Origin: an uncultured Anaerolineaceae bacterium
Lineage (GTDB): Bacteria > Chloroflexota > Anaerolineae > Promineifilales > Promineifilaceae
Direction: 5' to 3'
DNA: 5,164 nucleotides
Assembly: GCA_937967805.1 (NCBI GenBank)
Contig: CALBTC010000254.1
Location: forward strand, 1-5,164
Part shown: positions 1-5,164 of the stretch, in pieces
Position numbering within the stretch: position 1 is the stretch's first letter
Layout: every line of letters starts with the position of its first letter
Translations under genes and position numbers: made by a program
The notes under the pieces: model-generated
Database searches by the model: none
The model's input: only the letters and a program-made list of their open reading frames with translations
Told to the model about the DNA's origin: nothing

Positions 1-1
1 T

Positions 2-1351
2 GACGCTATTCGCCAACTGGCCCGTGATTTTGCCACGGCAGAAACGGCCGTTTGCTACGGCCGTATCGGGGTCTCCACCCAGCAGTTTGGCGGCCTGTGC
101 CACTGGCTCATCAACCTGCTCAACTTTGTCACCGGCAACCTGGACCGCCCCGGTGGGGCCATGTTTACCCTGCCTGCCGTCGATGTGGTGGGCATCACCA
201 CTATGACGGGGCAAACGGGGCGTTACGGTCGTTGGCACAGCCGCGTGCGCCATTTACCCGAATTTGGCGGCGAGCTGCCGGTCTCCGTGTTGGCCGAAGA
301 AATTCTTACGTCCGGCGAGGGCCAGATCAAGGGGATGGTGACCATTGCCGGCAACCCGGTGCTGTCTACGCCAAACGGCCGTCAGCTGGACAAAGCATTC
401 GCCGGACTGGAATTCATGGCGGCCATCGACATCTACATCAACGAAACGACGCGCCACGCCAACATTATCTTACCGCCCACCACCGGCCTGGAAACGGAGC
501 ATTACGACCTCATCTTCCACGTTCTGGCCATACGCAACACGGCCAACTATTCGCCGCCGCTCCTGCCTCCCGCCGAAAATGCCCGGCACGATTGGCAAAT
601 TTTCCAGGAGCTGCGTCGGCGCATGACGGACCGGCCGCTGCCCATACGCCACTCGCCCCAGGGCAAGCTGGACTTTTTTGCCCGGATGCAGCCGGACCAA
701 ATTATCGATCTGGCGCTGCGCTATGGACCGTACGGGGCGCATGGCTTTAACCAGAAAAAGTTGCGCCAGCAGGGCAGGCAGGGTCTGAAGCTGCCCAGGC
801 TCAAGCGGCAGCCGCATGGCGTTGATCTGGGGCCGCTCCAGCCGATCCTGATGCAGCGCATTTGCACCCCAAATCGGCGCATCCAGCTTGCCCCTGAACT
901 CATCCTGGCCGATTTGGACCGCGTGCGGCAAACCTGGCTTGATGAGTCGGCCAATGGCCAGACGCTGATGCTCATCGGGCGGCGGCAGCTGCGCAGCAAC
1001 AATTCCTGGATGCACAACAGCCCGCGCCTGGTTCGCGGCAAAGATCGCTGCACCCTGCTGATGCATCCAGACGATGCTCAAGCCCACAATTTAACTGATG
1101 GTGCACTGGTAAAGGTTTGCTCTCGCACGGGAGAAATCCATTTGCCGCTGGCGGTAACTAACGACATGATGCCGGGGGTGGTGAGCATTCCCCATGGCTG
1201 GGGGCATGATCGGGAAGGGGTGATGTTGGAAACGGCCGTTAAACACCCCGGCGCTTCCATTAATGACCTCACCGACGACCAGCAAATCGATCAGCTAACG
1301 GGCAATGCTGCCTTCTGTGGCGTGCCTGTCAGGGTTGAGCCTGTAGTGTAA
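2..1351 (+). CDS. Molybdopterin-dependent oxidoreductase, C-terminal part (5' end outside window)
   Basis: This frame is open from base 2 to the TAA at 1349-1351 (449 residues). An ATG at 161 lies inside conserved sequence, so it is not the real start and the gene begins upstream. Residues 1-60 contain the family's core block (GRIGVSTQQFGG, then TGNLDRPGGAMF). Next come AGNPVLSTPNG and INETTRHANIILPP...LETEHYDL, typical of the large molybdopterin oxidoreductase domain. The last ~130 residues form the molydopterin dinucleotide-binding domain: LIGRRQLRSNNSWMHN, then MHPDDAQAHNLTDGALVKV, MPGVVSIPHGWGH and the GASINDLTDD region. The family transfers electrons to or from small substrates (formate, nitrate, S- or N-oxides) at a bis-MGD molybdenum or tungsten centre. 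Whole members are usually about 700 residues or more, so roughly a third is missing, including the expected [4Fe-4S] and metal-ligand region. The substrate cannot be told from this part. No membrane segment is visible, and cytoplasmic location is inferred. The downstream gene is too far away to suggest an operon. Confidence 0.93.
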   Translation, partial: DAIRQLARDFATAETAVCYGRIGVSTQQFGGLCHWLINLLNFVTGNLDRPGGAMFTLPAVDVVGITTMTGQTGRYGRWHSRVRHLPEFGGELPVSVLAEEILTSGEGQIKGMVTIAGNPVLSTPNGRQLDKAFAGLEFMAAIDIYINETTRHANIILPPTTGLETEHYDLIFHVLAIRNTANYSPPLLPPAENARHDWQIFQELRRRMTDRPLPIRHSPQGKLDFFARMQPDQIIDLALRYGPYGAHGFNQKKLRQQGRQGLKLPRLKRQPHGVDLGPLQPILMQRICTPNRRIQLAPELILADLDRVRQTWLDESANGQTLMLIGRRQLRSNNSWMHNSPRLVRGKDRCTLLMHPDDAQAHNLTDGALVKVCSRTGEIHLPLAVTNDMMPGVVSIPHGWGHDREGVMLETAVKHPGASINDLTDDQQIDQLTGNAAFCGVPVRVEPVV

Positions 1352-1414
1352 CGATTTTTACAGGAGCGCCACATCCCCATAGACAGCCTTGCAGAAAGGT
1401 TTTTGCTTTACTAT

Positions 1415-1453
1415 GGGTTCGTTCACAAAAACTTTAGATAAGGAAACGAACCC
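1415..1453. repeat. Inverted repeat with 9-bp perfect arms (possible RNA hairpin)
   Basis: GGGTTCGTT (1415-1423) is the exact reverse complement of AACGAACCC (1445-1453), around a 21-base A-rich loop. It lies about 60 bases after the stop codon of the oxidoreductase gene and only three bases before a second, longer inverted repeat. It could fold in the transcript as a 3'-end structure or act as a dyad protein-binding site. No run of T follows it, so it is not a standard intrinsic terminator. Confidence 0.6.
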
Positions 1454-1456
1454 CAA

Positions 1457-1501
1457 GGCTTGACCGTTTGCCGAAACTTAAGAATTAAAAACGGTCAAGC
1501 C
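1457..1501. repeat. Inverted repeat with 13-bp perfect arms (hairpin or operator-like dyad)
   Basis: GGCTTGACCGTTT (1457-1469) is the exact reverse complement of AAACGGTCAAGCC (1489-1501), with a 19-base loop that itself contains CTTAAG. A perfect 13-bp stem is unlikely by chance at this spacing. No T-tract follows on the + strand (the sequence continues CAATGAGCC). A transcript-end or mRNA-stabilising hairpin is therefore more likely than an intrinsic terminator, and a regulator dyad is also possible. The arms carry TTGACC on each strand, which resembles a -35 element, but the matching -10 sequences are poor. Confidence 0.65.
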
Positions 1502-1772
1502 CAATGAGCCCTGGAAGATGAAAGCGTGGGGAACAAATCAGCCAGCGCCAAAGCACCCGCGAGAATTATTCAGTTAACATAACTTCGATATCTTTTGTGC
1601 GTAAAACGTGCTGGAGCCTCTTCCACGTCACAAATATTCACGTTTTTTACACAACAGTTTGGTGGAGCTTCAGCCAAACATTCGTTTACCATTGTTGTAA
1701 TCGGCAAATATTTGGGAGAAAAGCCTCAGGCCGTTACGCCGATTACTAGAGAGACAGACGAACCTTGCGCTA

Positions 1773-4700
1773 ATGAGTGAGCTTTTGAAAGAAGACCACG
1801 AGCCGACCAATAAAGTATCTCCTGATAATAATGGGCTGACCTCGCAAGAGATGGCCCAACTGCAAAGGTTTCTGCCGGCTAACCTGATGCAATCCGTGGC
1901 GGCGGCAGGATCGCAGCCGCCCCGCGCCGTTTTATCCCCTTGTGTCTCCCATCTGGCCAGTTTGCTGGAAGCCACCACCACCCATTTGCCCGCTTCGCTG
2001 GTGCGGCAGGTGAGGCGGCAGCCCCATCCCGGCCAGGCAGATGGCGAATTTGTCACGGGCACGCTGCTTTTTGCCGACATCAGCGGTTTTACGGCCATGT
2101 CGGAACGGCTAAGCCAGATTGGCCGCGAGGGAGCTGAAGAAGTCACCGATGTGGTTAATCGTTATTTTGACGCCATGCTGGATATTTTGCGGGCTTACGA
2201 CGGCCAGCTCATCCGGTTTGGTGGCGATGCGCTGCTGGGTTTGTTTACTGAAAATGGTGCGGCTGCCGACCTGGACGACATGTTCCCGGAACTGAGCACC
2301 AGCAGTGGTCCGAATAGCGCCACGCTGGCCATCCAGGCGGCAATGAAGATGCAGGCAGCAATGGCTGACTTTGCCGAGACCAAAACGTCGCAAGGCACGT
2401 TTCCTTTGCGGATGAGCGTAGGCATTAAACACGGCCGTTTCTTTGCCGCGCAATTAGGTTCCATCGAAAACATGGAATATGCACTCTTTGGCCCCGACGT
2501 CAACGCTACGGCCGCTGTCGAATCGGCGGCGTCGGCCGGGCAGGTGCTCATCGACCAGGCAACGTATGATGCCGTTAGTGCCGATGTGATCTTGACGGCC
2601 GTTCCCCTTCCCGAAAATCCCAGCTTCTTGCTGGTGGAATACATTGACCAGCCATCCAACCGCACCTACATTCCGCCCCAGGAAACGCTCTATCCCCTGG
2701 CACCCGATCTGGCCACGCTGCGCCGCCACATTACCTGGCTGGCCACGTTCACGCCTTATCTGCCCACCGGCCTGCTGCCGCGCCTGGCCAGCGATCCCCG
2801 GGCGCCCAGCCTGAAGGGAGAGCACCGGCTGGTGGCCACCTTGTTTGCCAACGTCGATGGCCTGGGTGATGCCGTTGAGAGGTTGGGTGATGGGCAGGAA
2901 GAACTTATTGTCACCGCCTTAAACCGGTATTACGTGAGCATGAGCGAGGCGATACGGCCGTACGGCGGCGTCATGAACAAGGTCGATTTATATGACCACG
3001 GCGACAAGGTGCTGGTCACCTTTGGCGCACCCATCGCCCATGAAGACGATGCCGAACGGGCCGTGCGGGCCGCCCTGGCCATGCAGGAGGCGCTGGAAGA
3101 ACTCAACCAGACGTTGCCCGATGAATTAGGATTGTCCGGCTGGCGGTTGAGCCAGCGCATTGGCATCAGCTACAGCTATGTGTTTGCCGGCTACGTGGGG
3201 GCCAGTTGGCGGCACGAATACACCGTCATGGGGGATGAGGTCAATCTGGCGGCGCGCCTCATGAGTGCGGCCAAAGAAGGCTGCGTGCTGGTGAATGAAA
3301 ACGTGCGTCGCCAGACCGCTGCAGTGGCCGACCTTCAGCCGGAAGGCGAGGTACAGCTCAAGGGCAAGAGCCAGCCGGTGCCCATTTTTGCCGTCACCGG
3401 TCTGCGTGCCATAAATGAACAGACGCGAGGGCTGCCCAGCGCGCAAGGCTTGCAGGCACCGCTGGTAGGCCGCGAGGCTGAACGGGCTGCCTTGCAGGAC
3501 GCCATCGACCAGCTTTCGTTTGGCTTTGGCCGCATCGTGTCGCTGATTGGCGAAGCCGGGCAGGGCAAATCCCGCCTGGCATACGAGGCACATCAGGAAG
3601 ATGTGGCCTGGCTGCACGTGCGCTGCCTCTCGTTTACAGAGACGGTGACGTACCGGCCGTTTCGCGAATTGGTGCGGCAGTTGGTCGGTATTCAACCGGA
3701 GGTAGATGAGACGCTGGCATTGCTAACGCTGCAGCAAATGCTGTACCAAAATTTGCCGGCAGAAGAGGCGGCAGATAGCTTGCCTTACCTGGCCAACTTC
3801 CTCAAGCTGCCGCTGGATGAGACGCTGGCGCAAAAGGTTCGCTATCTGGATGGTGATGCCTTGCAGCAGCACACCTTTATTGCCATTCGCAGCTTGCTCA
3901 TGGCCCAGGCGCGGCAGCGGCCGTTCATCATCTGGTTTGACAACATTCATTGGATGGACAACGCTTCGCTTGATCTGCTCACCTTTTTGCTGCCGCTGGT
4001 GGAGCAGGTGCCGCTGCTCTTTTTGCTGCTGTTCCGCCCCGAAAGGGAAAAAGGGTGCTGGCAGCTTCGTGAAACCCTGAATGAATCCCATCAAATGTAT
4101 TACACCGAAATTCGCGTGGCAGGCTTGTCCCGCGAAGATGCGCGCATACTGCTGCATAGCCTCGTTCCCATTGACGAGTGGCCGGTCAGCGCCGAAACGC
4201 TCATTCTGGACCGGGCGGAAGGGAATCCGTTGTACCTTGAGGAGGTGCTGCGTTCGCTGATAAATGATGGCTTGTTGATGAAGGGGGAAAACGGCCGTTG
4301 GCAGTTTAGCCAAACCGTGGCCACCATCACCGTGCCGGAAACGCTGGAAGGCGTGCTGCTGGCCCGCCTGGACCGGCTGGAAGAGCTTTGTCGCTGGACG
4401 GCGCAGGTGGCTTCTGTGGTGGGTCGCTCCTTCCCTTACGATGTGTTGGAGCACATTACCAGCGGGCGGAACGACCAGCCCCTGGAGGGCTACGTTTCAG
4501 AATTGCAGTTAGTAGAGATGATTCGCGAGGCGCAGCGCAACCCGGAGCGGGTGTATGCCTTTATCCATTCGCTGCTGCAAGAGGTGGCCTACAACAGCCT
4601 GGCCGTTAGCTCGCGCAAGACGTACCATCGATTGGTGGCGGCCTTTTTGGAAGACGGCCGCAGTTCCGGCTGGGGCGACGTAGACAGCCTGCCGCCGCTG

Positions 4701-5164
4701 ATTGCCCACCACGCCTACATGGGCGAAGATTGGCCGCGGGCGCTGAAGTACCAGCTTGTGGCCGGCGAGCAGGCGCAAAATCTGTCGGCTAACCAGGACG
4801 CGATCGAACATTTCCAAAAGGCGCGCCATTGTGCGGCTCAGATTGAGGGGTTTGATACGGCCGTTGCCCGGCAAAAAATCCATCTGGCGCTAAGCCAGCT
4901 CTACATTGGCACCGGCCAATATGATCAGGCGCTGGAACATTTACCTGTTGCCTATGAGTTGGCGGAAAACAACCATGATGCCGCGGGGAAAACGGCCGTG
5001 TGCCGCTGGCGCGCCCGTTTGCATGAGCTTAAGGGCGAATATCCCCAGGCGTTTACCTGGATCGAAAAAGGGCTGGCCGATGAAACGCAGCGCAATACGG
5101 CCGAATACGCCCAAATTTTGCTCATCGCCGGATTGATCTACATTCGCCAGGGGCAGCAGGATGA
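1773..5164 (+). CDS. sAC-like adenylate/guanylate cyclase: C1-C2 cyclase domains, P-loop ATPase, TPR (3' end outside window)
   Basis: This is one uninterrupted frame of 1130 codons that runs off the window. ATG 1773 is the first start after the in-frame TAA at 1698-1700, and no ATG, GTG or TTG lies between them. No good Shine-Dalgarno is close (GAGAG at 1749-1753 is about 20 bases away). No signal peptide or membrane segment is seen, so the protein is probably cytosolic. Residues 1-92 are a poorly conserved leader. C1 is ~93-275: FADISGF with metal ligand D102, and RFGGDALL with D152. C2 is ~350-541: MNKVD with K403, and HEYTVMGDEVNLAARL with T484, N491 and R495. The ATPase starts at VGRE 565, with Walker A GEAGQGKS 593-600, Walker B-like FDNIHWMD with D723, and GNPLYLEE from 817. 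TPR-like helices run from ~987 onward. The expected reaction is ATP to cAMP at one composite C1/C2 site, regulated through the ATPase and TPR region. The same order occurs in mammalian soluble adenylyl cyclase. The exact product (cAMP or cGMP) and the signal sensed are inference. Confidence 0.93.
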   Translation, partial: MSELLKEDHEPTNKVSPDNNGLTSQEMAQLQRFLPANLMQSVAAAGSQPPRAVLSPCVSHLASLLEATTTHLPASLVRQVRRQPHPGQADGEFVTGTLLFADISGFTAMSERLSQIGREGAEEVTDVVNRYFDAMLDILRAYDGQLIRFGGDALLGLFTENGAAADLDDMFPELSTSSGPNSATLAIQAAMKMQAAMADFAETKTSQGTFPLRMSVGIKHGRFFAAQLGSIENMEYALFGPDVNATAAVESAASAGQVLIDQATYDAVSADVILTAVPLPENPSFLLVEYIDQPSNRTYIPPQETLYPLAPDLATLRRHITWLATFTPYLPTGLLPRLASDPRAPSLKGEHRLVATLFANVDGLGDAVERLGDGQEELIVTALNRYYVSMSEAIRPYGGVMNKVDLYDHGDKVLVTFGAPIAHEDDAERAVRAALAMQEALEELNQTLPDELGLSGWRLSQRIGISYSYVFAGYVGASWRHEYTVMGDEVNLAARLMSAAKEGCVLVNENVRRQTAAVADLQPEGEVQLKGKSQPVPIFAVTGLRAINEQTRGLPSAQGLQAPLVGREAERAALQDAIDQLSFGFGRIVSLIGEAGQGKSRLAYEAHQEDVAWLHVRCLSFTETVTYRPFRELVRQLVGIQPEVDETLALLTLQQMLYQNLPAEEAADSLPYLANFLKLPLDETLAQKVRYLDGDALQQHTFIAIRSLLMAQARQRPFIIWFDNIHWMDNASLDLLTFLLPLVEQVPLLFLLLFRPEREKGCWQLRETLNESHQMYYTEIRVAGLSREDARILLHSLVPIDEWPVSAETLILDRAEGNPLYLEEVLRSLINDGLLMKGENGRWQFSQTVATITVPETLEGVLLARLDRLEELCRWTAQVASVVGRSFPYDVLEHITSGRNDQPLEGYVSELQLVEMIREAQRNPERVYAFIHSLLQEVAYNSLAVSSRKTYHRLVAAFLEDGRSSGWGDVDSLPPLIAHHAYMGEDWPRALKYQLVAGEQAQNLSANQDAIEHFQKARHCAAQIEGFDTAVARQKIHLALSQLYIGTGQYDQALEHLPVAYELAENNHDAAGKTAVCRWRARLHELKGEYPQAFTWIEKGLADETQRNTAEYAQILLIAGLIYIRQGQQD
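2046..2597 (+). other. Cyclase homology domain C1 (metal-binding half)
   Basis: This covers roughly residues 92-275 of the cyclase protein. The class III fold is recognised from TLLFADISGFTAMSE, with Asp102 as first metal ligand, and RFGGDALLGLF, with Asp152 as second. The usual lysine four residues before the second Asp is Arg148. In the later block EYALFGPDVNATAAVE, Asn244 is kept, but the adenine-recognition position is Ala237 and the transition-state arginine position is Ala248. C1 can therefore supply metals but probably cannot complete a homodimeric active site on its own. Confidence 0.85.
2820..3395 (+). other. Cyclase homology domain C2 (base-recognition and transition-state half)
   Basis: This covers roughly residues 350-541. 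The block equivalent to FADISGF reads LFANVDGL, so the first metal Asp is Asn360, as in the C2 domain of human sAC. The block GGVMNKVDLYDHGDKVLV is longer than in canonical cyclases and places Lys403 where sAC C2 has its adenine-contacting lysine. HEYTVMGDEVNLAARL supplies Thr484, Asn491 and Arg495, in the spacing known for base recognition and transition-state stabilisation. The domain ends with KGKSQPVPIFAV, the usual closing strand of class III cyclase domains. Confidence 0.85.
3465..4240 (+). other. P-loop NTPase domain (AAA_16/STAND-like)
   Basis: The domain follows C2 after a short linker and begins with LVGREAERAALQDAID, the usual opening of AAA_16/MalT-type ATPases. Walker A is GEAGQGKS (593-600). 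The Walker B-like strand is IIWFDNIHWMD, where family members usually read LDDLHWAD. Asp723 is kept but the next acidic residue is Asn724. AEGNPLYLEEVLRSL (~815-829) is the typical helical-domain motif. In this family such domains act as nucleotide-dependent regulatory switches. Confidence 0.85.
4731..5164 (+). other. TPR-like helical repeat region, truncated by window end
   Basis: From about residue 987 the protein consists of paired amphipathic helices with TPR-like spacing. Examples are NQDAIEHFQKARH, then LSQLYIGTGQYDQALEHL (~1042-1059), RLHELKGEYPQAFTWIEKGL (~1081-1100) and AGLIYIRQGQQD at the edge. TPR arrays usually bind proteins or peptides. After a STAND-type ATPase they commonly serve as the sensor or oligomerisation part. 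How many repeats follow cannot be seen. Confidence 0.7.

Larger units (their letters stand above)
1352..1772. other. Intergenic region, AT-richer, structured, no credible gene
   Basis: This 421-base gap is visibly richer in A+T than the genes on either side. It holds two adjacent inverted repeats (listed separately). A looser 8-bp inverted repeat (AAAACGTG at 1603-1610 with CACGTTTT at 1639-1646) runs into six T's. A 61-codon frame starting with TTG at 1595 ends at 1780, inside the next gene. It has no recognisable motif and no ribosome binding site, so I do not call it. The frame of the downstream gene is closed by TAA at 1698-1700, so coding cannot extend back through the gap. No convincing promoter, riboswitch or tRNA was seen. 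The best sigma70-like candidates are weak: TTGACC at 1460-1465 with AATTAA at 1483-1488, and TTTACC at 1685-1690 with AATATT at 1707-1712. Confidence 0.7.
44..4999. repeat. Dispersed palindromic octamer ACGGCCGT, ten exact copies
   Basis: Exact copies start at 44, 57, 375, 1232, 2431, 2595, 2954, 4291, 4857 and 4992, and all lie inside the two genes. Near copies with one change occur at 2508, 3653, 3917, 4651 region and 5097. Several sit in the longer palindrome AACGGCCGTT, and the first is AAACGGCCGTTT at 42-53. The word falls in all three reading frames: as Thr-Ala-Val at 44, 1232, 2595, 4857 and 4992; as x-Gly-Arg at 57, 375, 2431 and 4291; and as Ile-Arg-Pro-Tyr at 2954. This argues for pressure on the DNA word itself and not on the protein. 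Confidence 0.85.

Noticed and set aside
52..750. A 232-codon + strand frame overlapping the oxidoreductase
   Set aside because: It has an Arg/Pro/His-rich shadow composition, while the overlapping frame encodes clearly conserved molybdopterin oxidoreductase motifs.
1340..1364. A 6-bp inverted repeat (CCTGTA/TACAGG) spanning the oxidoreductase stop codon, with T's in the loop
   Set aside because: The stem is too short and the T-run is inside the loop, not after the stem, so it does not make an intrinsic terminator.
1460..1488. Promoter TTGACC with a 17-base spacer and AATTAA
   Set aside because: The -35-like hexamer is part of the 13-bp inverted repeat, and the -10 matches only half of the consensus. 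It is too weak to list as a promoter.
1595..1780. A 61-codon + strand frame in the intergenic gap, starting with TTG
   Set aside because: It has no ribosome binding site, no recognisable motif and unlike codon use, and it overlaps the start of the cyclase gene by eight bases. It reads as a chance opening.
3723..4454. A 243-codon minus-strand frame, and other long minus-strand frames across 2109-4883
   Set aside because: They lie opposite the continuous cyclase/ATPase gene, are Gln/His-rich or low in complexity, and show no family motif. They are typical antisense shadows in GC-rich DNA.
1..5164. CRISPR arrays, tRNA genes, insertion sequences and attachment sites
   Set aside because: No regularly spaced direct repeats, cloverleaf-like segments, transposase motifs or terminal inverted repeats flanking a gene were seen.

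Overview
The window is bacterial, coding-dense DNA with two partial protein genes, both on the + strand, separated by about 420 bases of AT-richer non-coding DNA. Many copies of the palindrome ACGGCCGT, the GC-rich codon use and the type of multidomain cyclase suggest a Chloroflexota bacterium (Anaerolineae/Ardenticatenia-like, as often recovered from activated sludge or sediment). That placement is inference from style and remembered families, not a database match.

Region 1 (2-1351) is the C-terminal ~449 residues of a molybdopterin-dependent oxidoreductase of the formate dehydrogenase/assimilatory nitrate reductase/BisC type. The N-terminal part, where the Fe-S cluster and metal-ligand residue would lie, is upstream of the window. 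Region 2 (1352-1772) is an intergenic stretch with two neighbouring inverted repeats (1415-1453 and 1457-1501), no credible gene, and only weak promoter candidates. Region 3 (1773-5164, running off the edge) is a single open frame of at least 1130 residues: two class III nucleotide cyclase homology domains, then a P-loop STAND/AAA-type ATPase, then TPR-like helical repeats.

The second gene is the main point of interest. Its order C1-C2-NTPase-TPR is that of mammalian soluble adenylyl cyclase (sAC, ADCY10). The catalytic residues are split as in sAC: the two metal aspartates are intact in C1 (D102, D152), and the base-recognition and transition-state residues are intact in C2 (K403, T484, N491, R495). 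Each domain lacks the complementary set, which predicts one working composite ATP site. The C1 residues that bind bicarbonate in human sAC are changed (Lys to Arg148, Arg to about Ala248). The ATPase Walker B has Asn where the second acidic residue is usual.

Nothing links the two genes functionally: the gap is long and structured, so they are probably separate transcription units. The second striking feature is at the DNA level. There are ten exact copies of ACGGCCGT in 5.2 kb, used in all three reading frames, which resembles the highly iterated palindromes of cyanobacteria.
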